A stretch of DNA of 55,134 bases from Bacteroidales bacterium (GCA_017446775.1 JAFSQE010000006.1:1-55134), one strand, 5' to 3'. Counted from the first letter of the stretch, positions 7,624 to 16,456 are shown. Program-made: numbers and translations. Notes: a model not told the origin generated them from the sequence alone.

Positions 7624-8740
7624 GATTATGACTGCCGTGGTACTGGCGGCGCTGACTCTCGGATTCACCTCATGCGATCCGATTGGCAAGAATCAGTACA
7701 ACTACAACACCTATCAGAAGGCAGTCAACCAGACTGTGAACAAGAACAAAAAGAACGACAAGGCTATCCTGCTGGTGGCTTTCGGATCTACCTGGCAGCA
7801 GGCTTTCGATGCTTTTGACAGCACCGTAGAGGCTTACAAGCAGGCTTTCCCCGGCTACGACGTGTTCCTCTCCTTCTCTTCTGCAATCTGCATCAACCGT
7901 GCAGCTGCCGGCGAGAACGTCGAGCCCCGCAACTTTTATGCTCCGCCGTTCTGGCTCACCGCATTCGCACAGAAGGGTGTTCAGTATAAAGAGGTTGTCG
8001 TACAGTCGCTGCAGGTAATCCCCGGCGAGGAGTACACCCGCGTAATCAACTACATCAAGGACTTTGCAAACAACGCCAACGGCGACCTGGACGATGACTA
8101 TCTGGCAAACGTTGAGCTTAAGCTCGGCACCCCGCTGCTTCAGGATCCCGAAGCCGATGTCAAGGCAACCGCAAAAGCCCTCAACGACCTTTACAAGAGC
8201 CAGGCAGCCGGCAACATTGTGGCTTTCATGGGCCACGGTAACCCCGACAGCTACGACACCTATAAGGCAAACATCCGCTACACCCAGCTCGAAGAGGCTC
8301 TCCAGACACTCAGCCCCAACTACTTTGTAGGCACCGTGGATATGATGGAGAACTTCAAGACCCACGTTTACGAGCGCATGGCTGCAGCCGGTCTTAACAC
8401 AAGCAACAAGAAAGTCTACCTGCACCCTCTGATGTCCATCAGCGGTGACCACGGCCACAACGATATGGCTGGTGACGACACTCCCGAGAAGTTCGAGGGC
8501 AAGAGCTTTACCTTTGCCGACCTGCTGGCAGAAGCCAACGAAGAGGGCGAGGTTGAAGATTGCAGCTGGAAGGTATTCTTTGGCGCAAACGGTTCTGGTT
8601 TCGTTTGCAACGACAACACCATCATAGACAAAGGTCTGTTGGAGCTTCCCACCGTACGCCAGATTTGGATGAACCACACCCAGGCCGCTATCGACGGCGA
8701 ACCTCTGGACTACTATCACTCAAAGAATCCTGAAGAATAG
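7610..8740 (+). CDS. cbiK: Lipoprotein sirohydrochlorin cobaltochelatase CbiK
   Basis: Class II chelatase that inserts cobalt into sirohydrochlorin, the entry step of the anaerobic (cobalt-early) B12 route. The 376-residue protein starts with a lipoprotein signal ending GFTSC, so it should sit in the periplasm or on a membrane surface rather than in the cytoplasm. The chelatase core begins at KAILLVAFGSTW. Likely metal-site residues are His209 in MGHGNPDSY and His281 in SGDHGHNDM, matching the family's two conserved histidines. It is co-transcribed with btuB under the B12 riboswitch. Periplasmic CbiK forms are known in Desulfovibrio; a periplasmic or scavenging role here is inference. Confidence 0.9.
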   Translation: MSRIRIMTAVVLAALTLGFTSCDPIGKNQYNYNTYQKAVNQTVNKNKKNDKAILLVAFGSTWQQAFDAFDSTVEAYKQAFPGYDVFLSFSSAICINRAAAGENVEPRNFYAPPFWLTAFAQKGVQYKEVVVQSLQVIPGEEYTRVINYIKDFANNANGDLDDDYLANVELKLGTPLLQDPEADVKATAKALNDLYKSQAAGNIVAFMGHGNPDSYDTYKANIRYTQLEEALQTLSPNYFVGTVDMMENFKTHVYERMAAAGLNTSNKKVYLHPLMSISGDHGHNDMAGDDTPEKFEGKSFTFADLLAEANEEGEVEDCSWKVFFGANGSGFVCNDNTIIDKGLLELPTVRQIWMNHTQAAIDGEPLDYYHSKNPEE

Positions 8741-8751
8741 GACTTAAAGCA

Positions 8752-9750
8752 TTAGAGCCCGGACAGCTCTAGTAATTCGGATATGGTAATTGCAAGGGTG
8801 GCGGTTTCGCTGCCCTTGCTTGTTTTGTAACCGTCTTTACCGGCAGTTATCACCGTATCCGATTCGATATCCTTACCGGCAAGGATGCCGTTGCGCCGCA
8901 GCGCCTTGGCCACCATGGCGCAGGCGGTATCATCGCCCTCCAGACGCACTTTTGCCCTGAATTCGGGCTCGACGCGATAGAGGCCGGTCTGTTGTTCGAA
9001 AGCCACCCCCTTGCGGCGGAAGAACTGCTCAAGGGTGCCGTCCAGCGTCAGGTCCTCCGGGCATCCGGCCACCACAGCGCGTCCCTGCGCCATCAGCCAG
9101 AGACGGTCGGCTATCTGAAGCGCCAGCTCCAGGTCGTGGGTAGAGAGGAATATCGTCTTGGCTGTCTCGCGCGAGAGGCGATGCAGCAGGTGGAGTATCT
9201 CTATCTTGCTGGGATAATCCAGAAATGCGGTGGGTTCGTCCAGGAATATTACCGGAGTCTCCTGCGCCAGCGCCTTGGCAATCATCACCTTTTGCCGTTC
9301 GCCATCGGAAAGGGTCTGCACCAGTCGCTCTTTCAGGGTGGTGATACCCACCAGCTCCAACGCCTGATCCACTATTGCCCTATCCTCTGCGCAGAGCTTC
9401 CCCCAGAACCCGGTATAGGGGCTGCGGCCAAGGCCCACCAGCTCCGCCACGGTCATGTTCTGGAGCACGGTACGCTCTGTAAGGACAACTGCCACCACGG
9501 TGGCCAGCTCCTTCTCGCGATAGGCGCCCAGGGGCTTGTCCATAATGTAGATATCGCCCTTGAGGGCAGGCTGGAATCCAGCCAGGGTGCGCAGCAGGGT
9601 TGATTTACCGGCACCGTTCTCGCCCAGCAGGCAGGTAAGCTCGCCGCTGCGCAGGGTATCAGTAATACCTTCAGAAACGACTTTCACCGAGTGTTTGCCG
9701 GTATAGCCGATGGAGAGATTCTCGATACGTATAGTGTTGCTGCGTGTCAT
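8752..9750 (-). CDS. btuD: BtuD/FecE-like ABC transporter ATPase with C-terminal extension
   Basis: ATP-binding subunit of the corrinoid-type importer encoded with btuC and btuF. In 332 residues it shows Walker A GENGAGKST (43-51), signature LSDGE (147-151), Walker B VIFLDEP (167-173) and the switch His205. Typical BtuD/FecE proteins end near residue 250-260; here about 70 more residues follow (from about 262) with no motif I can identify. It starts within the btuC stop codon (ATGA) and is last in a five-gene operon. Its 3' end lies 11 bp from the convergent cbiK stop. Confidence 0.9.
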   Translation of the reverse strand: MTRSNTIRIENLSIGYTGKHSVKVVSEGITDTLRSGELTCLLGENGAGKSTLLRTLAGFQPALKGDIYIMDKPLGAYREKELATVVAVVLTERTVLQNMTVAELVGLGRSPYTGFWGKLCAEDRAIVDQALELVGITTLKERLVQTLSDGERQKVMIAKALAQETPVIFLDEPTAFLDYPSKIEILHLLHRLSRETAKTIFLSTHDLELALQIADRLWLMAQGRAVVAGCPEDLTLDGTLEQFFRRKGVAFEQQTGLYRVEPEFRAKVRLEGDDTACAMVAKALRRNGILAGKDIESDTVITAGKDGYKTSKGSETATLAITISELLELSGL

Positions 9751-10784
9751 TCTGCCGATTCCTCCTTTCTCCGTTTAAAAAGCACTACCGCCACCACGGG
9801 GGCGCCGATAAGGGCTGTTACCGAGTTGACAGGGAGCGCCCCTTCAAAGCCAGGCATGCGGGCTATCAGGTTGCACAGCAGCGCCAGCGATGCCCCAGCC
9901 AGCATCGATGCCGGCATCAGGGTACGATGGTCGCTGGTGCGGAAGATGCCCCGGCAAAGGTGCGGTACCGCCAGGCCCAGGAAGGTGATAGGGCCGCAAT
10001 ATGCCGTTACGATAGCCACCAGCACGCCAGCCGATGCTATCACTGCCATCCGCGCCCGGCGGACGTTGAGGCCCAGATTGCGGGCATACCCGTCGCCAAG
10101 CAGCAGCAGGTTCAGGGTCTTTACCAGCAGCAGCGCCAGCGGCAGCAACACCGCCATTATTATCACAAAGGTGGTCACCTGACCGCCAGAAACCCTTGCA
10201 AAACTACCCAGGCCCCAGACCACATAAGCCCGCACATCCTCTTCTGCACTGAAGAATTTGAGCACGCCGATGATTGCGGTGGCCACGTAACCTATCATCA
10301 CACCTATAATCAGAAGCGTGACATTGCCTTTAACTTTCTGTGAGACGTACACAATCAGCAGCATCACCGCCAGGGAGCCGATTATGGCAGCCACGGTCAT
10401 CGCCACCTCCCCCATATATCCGATGCTGCTAAGCGCGACACCAGCCAGACGGCCGGAGAGCAGCACCACAAAGGCCACGCCCAGGCTCGCGCCGGAGCTC
10501 ACGCCCAGCACAGAAGGTCCTGCCAGAGGGTTGCGGAACACCGTCTGCATCTGCAAGCCCGCTACCGACAGACCGGCTCCCGCCATAAGGGCGGTGAATG
10601 CCTGCGGCAGGCGCGATTTGAGGATGATATTCTGCCAGATGGGGTCTACGCCGGTGGCGCCGGTAAGTATCTTCCAGGTACTTGCGGCGGGGATTGCAAC
10701 AGAACCCACCAGCAGGTTGAGGAAGAACAGCAGCAATACCGATACCGCCGTAAGAATCATTCCAATAGCTACTTTGCGTTTCAT
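9747..10784 (-). CDS. btuC: BtuC/FecCD-like ABC transporter permease
   Basis: Inner-membrane permease of the BtuCD/FecCD family, 345 residues with about nine or ten hydrophobic helices. Family motifs are visible: LPQAFTALMAGAGLSVAGLQMQ and NPLAGPSVLGVSSGASLG near the N-terminal third, and GPITFLGLAVPHLCR in the C-terminal third. It is coupled by ATGA overlaps to btuF upstream and btuD downstream. Family members also import haem and siderophores, but cbiA in the same operon supports corrinoid as the cargo. Confidence 0.92.
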   Translation of the reverse strand: MKRKVAIGMILTAVSVLLLFFLNLLVGSVAIPAASTWKILTGATGVDPIWQNIILKSRLPQAFTALMAGAGLSVAGLQMQTVFRNPLAGPSVLGVSSGASLGVAFVVLLSGRLAGVALSSIGYMGEVAMTVAAIIGSLAVMLLIVYVSQKVKGNVTLLIIGVMIGYVATAIIGVLKFFSAEEDVRAYVVWGLGSFARVSGGQVTTFVIIMAVLLPLALLLVKTLNLLLLGDGYARNLGLNVRRARMAVIASAGVLVAIVTAYCGPITFLGLAVPHLCRGIFRTSDHRTLMPASMLAGASLALLCNLIARMPGFEGALPVNSVTALIGAPVVAVVLFKRRKEESAE

Positions 10785-11914
10785 TTAAGCAGTGAGTAAA
10801 ATACCGGCTGGTAATCTTCCGGCAGCAGTTCTGGGTGAAGTATATGTATCAGGTCGGAGAGCACCACATCGGGCTGCACCGGCATATTCTCATAGAAAGG
10901 GCGCTCGCGCATGTTGCAGTATATCACCCCTTTCTCTTTGAAGGCGGTTAGGTCGGCATAACGGGCATCGGTGGCACGCAGGGCATCATAGCTGTAGGTG
11001 CCGTCGTAGCTGTTAACTATGCGCCAGTAGCGGGCGGCGGCGGTCTTGCTGTAGACCGTCTCAAAGTCCAGATTCATGCCACCGGAGTGTTCGTCGTCGG
11101 GCAGGAAATACTCGCCGCCGGCATCGCGGAATATCTGCGCCAGAAAGCTGCGGCCGCCTCCAACATACCAGTTGCCGCCGTGCAATTCTCCGCTTAGCAC
11201 CACGGGGCGGTTTTCAACGTTGGCGGTGAGTTCCCTGAGGGCGTTATAGCGGGCCTCGATGGCCGCGAAGGTTGTGTTGGCCTTCTCCTCCCCGCCTATC
11301 AGCATGCCGATAAACTTGATCCACTCTGCCTGCCCCAGCGGGGTCGTCTCTTTATAACCCAGGTGGGGTACCAGCGGCACGTCCACACCACGCAGCGCCT
11401 CATATCCGCCGCGTTTGAAGGGGGATATAAGTATCAGGCCGGGGTCCAGCGCCAGCACGGTCTCGTTGTCAAAATTCCCCTCTATGCCAATTTTATTGAC
11501 CTTACCCTCTTTGATGCGCTCCTTTACATCTTCGTTAAAAAGATGGCGGGTGCTGGTTATGCCGCTCACCTTCTCCAGCGCGTCCAGGCAGATAAAGTTG
11601 GAGAGCTGCAGGTTGGTCATGCAAACGATGCGGTCTACGGGCACCTCAATCTTCCGGTAGCCCTCCGGCACCGCAGGGTTTGTGCCGCGCTCCACCAGCA
11701 TAAAGCGAAAGATATCCCTGCTTTCGCCCTGCGGGTCGGTGATATCCACCAGGCAGCCGCCATCGATATAGCGCAGCGCAAATCCCTTGGCATATTTCGC
11801 CTCCACGGCACCATCCTTAGCCTCGGGTAGCGGTGCAGCGGTGCGGTTGCGGCCGGCATTTTTGCACGCGGCCAGCGAGAGCAGCATCAGCAGTATGACT
11901 ATATATCTTTTCAT
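10781..11914 (-). CDS. btuF: BtuF-like periplasmic binding lipoprotein
   Basis: Substrate-binding subunit of the importer. The signal peptide ends in LLSLAAC, a lipobox, so it is anchored to a membrane. The mature part has the class III binding-protein pattern: a RIVCMTNLQLSNFICLDAL..VSGIT opening strand, DPGLILISPF, and a second lobe starting around RPVVLSGELHGGNWYVGGG. I chose ATG 11914, which overlaps the cbiA stop as ATGA like every other junction in the operon, over a TTG two codons earlier. Length from there is 377 residues. Confidence 0.88.
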   Translation of the reverse strand: MKRYIVILLMLLSLAACKNAGRNRTAAPLPEAKDGAVEAKYAKGFALRYIDGGCLVDITDPQGESRDIFRFMLVERGTNPAVPEGYRKIEVPVDRIVCMTNLQLSNFICLDALEKVSGITSTRHLFNEDVKERIKEGKVNKIGIEGNFDNETVLALDPGLILISPFKRGGYEALRGVDVPLVPHLGYKETTPLGQAEWIKFIGMLIGGEEKANTTFAAIEARYNALRELTANVENRPVVLSGELHGGNWYVGGGRSFLAQIFRDAGGEYFLPDDEHSGGMNLDFETVYSKTAAARYWRIVNSYDGTYSYDALRATDARYADLTAFKEKGVIYCNMRERPFYENMPVQPDVVLSDLIHILHPELLPEDYQPVFYSLLK

Positions 11915-13224
11915 TTCCAAAGGTCCATTATATCTGTTTCGCCCCAGTATAGGTGGGTGTAGCCGGCTATTGTATTCCTATAGCGATAGAGGGGCGTTGC
12001 CACCTGTTCGCCGTGGGCATCGTATTGCTGTGCCACAGAGGGCATTGCTGCAGGATTGATAACAGAAGAGTAGTGGAATTCGTGACCACGGAACTCTTTG
12101 CCGTTTTGAAGCCGGACGCTCCGGTAGCCCAAGTGCAGCCGCGCCCCCTCCATAGTGGTTTCCAACGGCAGCACGCCGCACATACTGTACGGGCCGCCGG
12201 GGATGGCGTTTATCGCTCCGGTAAGGTATATCATTCCGCCACATTCAGCCAGGATCCGGCCACCGGCATCGGCATAAGCTTTTATTTGCCCTTTCAGCTT
12301 GCTGCGCTCTGCCAGCTGCCCTGCGAAGAGTTCCGGATAGCCGCCGGGAAGATATAACAGGTCTGTTTGGGGCAGCTCGTCGCCAGAGAGCGGACTGAAG
12401 AAGGTCACGCTGCCCAGCTGCTCCAGCCGGGCGATATTCTCCCGGTATATGAAGTTGAAGGCGGAGTCACGGGCCACGGCGATTCGCATCGCGCCCTTCG
12501 CTGCCATATTGTGCTGCAGCCCGGACGGTTCGTGCCTGGGACTTTTGAATTCACCGCTGCAAGCCGCCAGCAGAGCATCGATATCGACATTATGTTCCAC
12601 GATTTGCGCGGCTCGCTCTATCCACGCCTCCATCTGCTGTTCTGCCGCCAGGGTCAGCCCAAGATGGCGCGAAGGGACCTCCAGACCATCTTCGCGGGGC
12701 ATAAATCCGAAGCATCTGACTCCGGCATCCTCCGCCGCCTGGCTCAGCAGCAGCTTGTGTCTTTCAGATGCCACCTGGTTGAATACCACGCCGGCAATCT
12801 TGATGGCTGGGTTGAAGCTCTTTGTCCCGTGCAGCAGCGCCGCCACGCTATAGGCGGTGGATTTTGCACCGACCACCAGAACAATGGGGATATCCAGTAT
12901 CTCAGCAATCCCGGCAGCACTTCCGCGGCTGCGGTCGTAGCCGTCAAAAAGCCCCATCGCCCCCTCCACTATGCAGGCGTCGGCATCTGCACCGTAACGG
13001 GCATAGAGATCGCGGATATGCGTCTTGGAAGAGAACCAGCTGTCAAGATTCACCGATTCCCGGCCCGATGCGTGGGCGTGGAATTTTGTATCGATATAGT
13101 CTGGTCCGCACTTATATGGCTGCACCTTTTTCCCGCGACGGCTCAGCGCCCGCAGCAGACCCATCGTGAAGGTGGTCTTGCCGCTGCCGGATGCCGGCGC
13201 ACCTATAAGCAACTGCGGTTTCAT
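11911..13224 (-). CDS. cbiA: Cobyrinic acid a,c-diamide synthase CbiA
   Basis: Amidates the a and c acetate side chains of cobyrinic acid using glutamine and ATP. In 437 residues there is a P-loop GAPASGSGKTT near residues 8-18, the dethiobiotin-synthetase-like domain with KVQPYKCGPDYIDT, and a C-terminal glutamine amidotransferase domain with nucleophile Cys328 in ILAECGGMIYL. It lies between a TonB receptor and btuF in a single overlapping operon rather than with cobQ, which is unusual and ties amidation to corrinoid uptake. Both borders are ATGA overlaps. Confidence 0.93.
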   Translation of the reverse strand: MKPQLLIGAPASGSGKTTFTMGLLRALSRRGKKVQPYKCGPDYIDTKFHAHASGRESVNLDSWFSSKTHIRDLYARYGADADACIVEGAMGLFDGYDRSRGSAAGIAEILDIPIVLVVGAKSTAYSVAALLHGTKSFNPAIKIAGVVFNQVASERHKLLLSQAAEDAGVRCFGFMPREDGLEVPSRHLGLTLAAEQQMEAWIERAAQIVEHNVDIDALLAACSGEFKSPRHEPSGLQHNMAAKGAMRIAVARDSAFNFIYRENIARLEQLGSVTFFSPLSGDELPQTDLLYLPGGYPELFAGQLAERSKLKGQIKAYADAGGRILAECGGMIYLTGAINAIPGGPYSMCGVLPLETTMEGARLHLGYRSVRLQNGKEFRGHEFHYSSVINPAAMPSVAQQYDAHGEQVATPLYRYRNTIAGYTHLYWGETDIMDLWK

Positions 13225-15374
13225 CGTTTACAAAGATAGTAATTGAACTTGACAAAGAAGGCCCTGCCGGGCTTCTGGAGCATATAATTGTCGTAGGCGA
13301 GGCGATTGGCCAGGTTGGTGCATTCCAGCGAGACATTATATCTGCCGCCCATCCAGCTGTATAGCAGGGATGCGTTTATTATGTGCTGTTCCGGCACCGT
13401 CGGTTTGCCGGCCGCCGAGCCGTAAGCGGCCCATGTCACATAGAACCAGTGCACCCAGTGATAGTCACATCCCAGGCGCAGCCGGCTATCCTTCAGGCCG
13501 ACGTTGTGGAAGGTGTAACCCGCCGCCGCATTGCACCACGCCCAGGGGCGGTTAGGGGTGCGGTTGCGGTAGGTGATGGATGGCGTGCCGGCCTGTGTGT
13601 ACTGGCGCATGTCACGGCAATCGTCGTAGCTGGCGTTGGCCATCAGCTGCAGCTTGCCTGCCCAGTTGTATTGTATCTCGCCTTCGATTCCTTTTATATG
13701 CACCGCAGCCACGTTTACATATTGCATCATCCCCTCCGTCTCCATCACCGTGGCCTGTATGTAGTTATCCACAAGCCTCAAAAAGCCGTTGGCGCTGTAA
13801 GAGAGCAGATGCCCGCCGCCAAGGTCAAAGGTACCGAATGCACCCAGATTGACATTGTCGCCAATCTCAGGCAGCAGCGTCAGGTTGGGATATACTGTGG
13901 TGCCGTTGCCCAGCATCTCTCGCGACACTGGCAGCCTCACGCTGTGCTCGTATGAGGCCTTGAGCGAGAGGGACTCGGCAATCTTGTAGCGGCTCCCCAG
14001 GCCATAGCCCAGAAAGTTTCGTACGCTGCGTTCGTCCACCTTGTCGGCACCAGTCTGCGATGCCATTTCGCTCTGGCCCACCCGCAGCGCATTCACATAA
14101 TCCTTGATAAAGAACACGTTCTCCAGACGGCCGTCCAGCAGGCTCTGCCCGTAATTGAGCCCTGCAATATGCTTTGTCATTGCATCCTGCGTGGGGATGT
14201 AGCTCTTGTCGTAATCGTCCCACTGGCGGTTCCCCACCCTGTTGAACATATAGTTCAGCGTCAGCGTGTGGCCCGCCGCCAGCGTGTAGTCCAGCGTGGC
14301 TCGCCCTATGGTGAGCGGCCGCAGATAGTTGCGCAGCGTCTTTGCCCGGCCCCGGATTTCGCTGTAGGCGCCATCGATATAACTGCCATCCCAGTAATAC
14401 CGGCGGAATGTGGTGTCTATGGTTTGCGAATGGTCGCGGGTATGAGAGAGCGATGCCTTCAGGTTCAACCCTTCTGTCAGGAAATCGCTCTTGGAATATC
14501 GGGCAGAGAGGTTAAGCGCCTGTGCCCTGCGCTCTGCCATACCTACCACATGGCTCTGGGTGGCGCCGGTCTGTATCTCCTTTTCTGTTCGGGAATACGA
14601 TGCCGATACAAAGAAGTCATCGGCCCAGCTGCGGTCGGTCACTCCGGCTTCCAGCTGCGCGAAAAGCGAGAGGTAGCCGTCGTGGAAGCGCGGCAGATCC
14701 CTGTAGACAAAGGCGGTGTGGTCTTCGTTGCGCACCTTCACCCCACGCATCGTATAGTCGTTTTTGGAATAATAGGCGTTAACGACAGGCTTGACGATGA
14801 TGCCGGAGTGCGGCAGGCGGTACTGTGCGCTAAAGTCGACGCTGTGCGTATGGAAAGATCCTATGCCGTACGACAAATCCAGATAGTTGCGGCTGCGCCG
14901 GTTGGTCACGATATTGATTGCGCCGCCCAGCGCATCGGTGCCCAGTGTGGCCGGCACTACACCTTTGTATATCTCCACCCGGTCTATTATGCTCACCGGC
15001 AGGTTGGTCAATGTAACGCCGCTTCCCTTGGAGTCCAGCGCCACTCCGTCTATGAAGTAGCGTACCGATCCGCCGGAAAGACCGTTCAGGGTAAGGTCAA
15101 ATTCGCTGCCCAGACCACCCTGGCTGCGGATGCGCAGCCCCGGGGTATATTCTATCGCCTGCGAAACCGTCTGCAACGATGCCACCCGCTGCCGGATGTT
15201 CACTGCACTGGCGGCGTAGGCCCCGCCCTCTATCTTGCTGGCCTGCGTCTGGCCGGTAACGGTGGCGCTGCTGATTGTGAGGGTATCGGCCAGAGTGCCT
15301 GTTACGGCCAGATTATCCTGTCCGTAAAGCTGCAAACCCAGGCATAACGCCGCCACTGTCATCAACTTTCGCAT
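13221..15374 (-). CDS. TonB-dependent receptor, probably for corrinoid
   Basis: First gene of the cbiA-btuFCD operon, 717 residues. It shows a signal peptide (ALCLGLQLYGQ), a TonB-box region (ISSATVTGQ), a plug with VEIYKGVVPATLGTDALGGAINIVTNRR, and a barrel ending in an aromatic strand (FFVKFNYYL). It is a different type from btuB upstream, with low visible similarity outside the plug. No riboswitch precedes it: only 41 bp separate it from the divergent msrA, and a TACCTTTG box ends 6 bp before its ATG. Cargo is inferred from operon partners; cobyrinic acid, cobinamide or a metal chelate are all possible. Confidence 0.85.
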   Translation of the reverse strand: MRKLMTVAALCLGLQLYGQDNLAVTGTLADTLTISSATVTGQTQASKIEGGAYAASAVNIRQRVASLQTVSQAIEYTPGLRIRSQGGLGSEFDLTLNGLSGGSVRYFIDGVALDSKGSGVTLTNLPVSIIDRVEIYKGVVPATLGTDALGGAINIVTNRRSRNYLDLSYGIGSFHTHSVDFSAQYRLPHSGIIVKPVVNAYYSKNDYTMRGVKVRNEDHTAFVYRDLPRFHDGYLSLFAQLEAGVTDRSWADDFFVSASYSRTEKEIQTGATQSHVVGMAERRAQALNLSARYSKSDFLTEGLNLKASLSHTRDHSQTIDTTFRRYYWDGSYIDGAYSEIRGRAKTLRNYLRPLTIGRATLDYTLAAGHTLTLNYMFNRVGNRQWDDYDKSYIPTQDAMTKHIAGLNYGQSLLDGRLENVFFIKDYVNALRVGQSEMASQTGADKVDERSVRNFLGYGLGSRYKIAESLSLKASYEHSVRLPVSREMLGNGTTVYPNLTLLPEIGDNVNLGAFGTFDLGGGHLLSYSANGFLRLVDNYIQATVMETEGMMQYVNVAAVHIKGIEGEIQYNWAGKLQLMANASYDDCRDMRQYTQAGTPSITYRNRTPNRPWAWCNAAAGYTFHNVGLKDSRLRLGCDYHWVHWFYVTWAAYGSAAGKPTVPEQHIINASLLYSWMGGRYNVSLECTNLANRLAYDNYMLQKPGRAFFVKFNYYLCKR

Positions 15375-15380
15375 ATCTTA

Positions 15381-15410
15381 CAAAGGTAATCATTTTATTC
15401 GCTACATTTG
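15381..15410. promoter_or_regulatory. Compact divergent promoters of the TonB-receptor operon and msrA
   Basis: TACCTTTG on the minus strand (15388 to 15381) lies 6 bp before the receptor ATG at 15374. TACATTTG on the plus strand (15403-15410) lies 5 bp before the msrA ATG at 15416. With transcription starting about 6-7 bases after this box, both mRNAs would begin at or next to the start codon. Confidence 0.7.
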
Positions 15411-15415
15411 CGCTT

Positions 15416-16456
15416 ATGGAGTGTAAAGAGATATATTTCGCAGGCGGGTGCTTCTGGGGCGTGGAGCACTTTTTCAAAGGAGTCACAGGCGTGACTTCCA
15501 CCACGCCCGGCTATGCCAACGGGCGCTTTGCCAATCCCACTTATGAGCAGGTTTATAAGGACGATACCGGCTTTGCGGAGACAGTGCGCTTGGAGTATAA
15601 TCCTGCTGCCGTTTCTCTGGCGACCCTTTGCCGTCTGTTCTTTATGATTATCGACCCGCTGTCGCTGAACCGTCAGGGCGAGGATTGCGGCACGCGCTAT
15701 CGCACCGGGGTGTACTATTCTTCCGAGGCCGACCTGCCTGTGCTGGAGGCTGCCTTTGCCGCCGAGGCCAGCCGTATTGGCGCCGACCCCGTCACTGAGC
15801 TGCTGCCGCTGCAGAACTTCTACGGCGCAGAAGATTATCATCAGGACTATCTGGACAAGAACCCGGGCGGATATTGCCACCTGTCGCTGAAGACTTTCGC
15901 CTATCTGCGCGTGTTCGAGAAGGTGCGGATGTATCTGGGAAGCAGCGAGCCTAACGGCAGTGACGTTCTCCCGGGCGAGTCTGGAGAACCCGATACCATA
16001 GCCCGGATGGCAGAGATAGCAGCCATAGTTCACGAGGGGATGAAGTTCTTCTGGACTGGGTTTTACCGTGTGACAGAAGTACCTGAAGATGCCAAGCCAC
16101 ACTTAGGATCTAGTTTGCCTAAGGGCGAGGACATAGACAGAAAATCAGCCTCAGATGCATCCGCGTGCCGGCCGCAGCTGGTTCTGGGCCCGTTCCAGGG
16201 GCCGCCGGCCTGCCTTCGCATAGGCTACGGCCGCGGCGTTTGCGGCACCGCCTGGAAAGAGGCCCGCACCATAGTCGTCCCCGACGTGGAGCAGTTCCCC
16301 GGCCACATCGCCTGCAGCAGCGCCTCCAAGAGTGAAATAGTGGTGCCGGTATTCGGCCCCGACGGCCGCGTCACCGCCGTCCTGGACATCGACAGCGACC
16401 GCCTCGCCACCTTCGACCCCGAAGACGCCAAATGGCTTGAATTAATCGTTAGTTAA
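15416..16456 (+). CDS. msrA: MsrA-fRMsr fusion: methionine sulfoxide reductase A plus GAF free-Met-R-sulfoxide reductase
   Basis: A 346-residue fusion covering both sulfoxide stereoisomers. Residues 1 to about 165 are MsrA with catalytic Cys12 in GGCFWG and the GTRYRTGVYY and YHQDYLDKNPGGYC segments. Residues about 185-346 are a GAF-type free Met-R-sulfoxide reductase with all three family cysteines: Cys266 (PACLRI), Cys276 (GVCGTA) and Cys300 (GHIAC), at the same 10 and 24 spacings as in E. coli fRMsr. A 35-residue insert (220-254) splits the short loop between GFYRV and LVLGPFQG and carries an extra Cys251. Its LGSSLPKGEDI echoes LGSSEPNGSDV in the linker between domains. It is probably expressed from its own leaderless promoter. 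Confidence 0.92.
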   Translation: MECKEIYFAGGCFWGVEHFFKGVTGVTSTTPGYANGRFANPTYEQVYKDDTGFAETVRLEYNPAAVSLATLCRLFFMIIDPLSLNRQGEDCGTRYRTGVYYSSEADLPVLEAAFAAEASRIGADPVTELLPLQNFYGAEDYHQDYLDKNPGGYCHLSLKTFAYLRVFEKVRMYLGSSEPNGSDVLPGESGEPDTIARMAEIAAIVHEGMKFFWTGFYRVTEVPEDAKPHLGSSLPKGEDIDRKSASDASACRPQLVLGPFQGPPACLRIGYGRGVCGTAWKEARTIVVPDVEQFPGHIACSSASKSEIVVPVFGPDGRVTAVLDIDSDRLATFDPEDAKWLELIVS

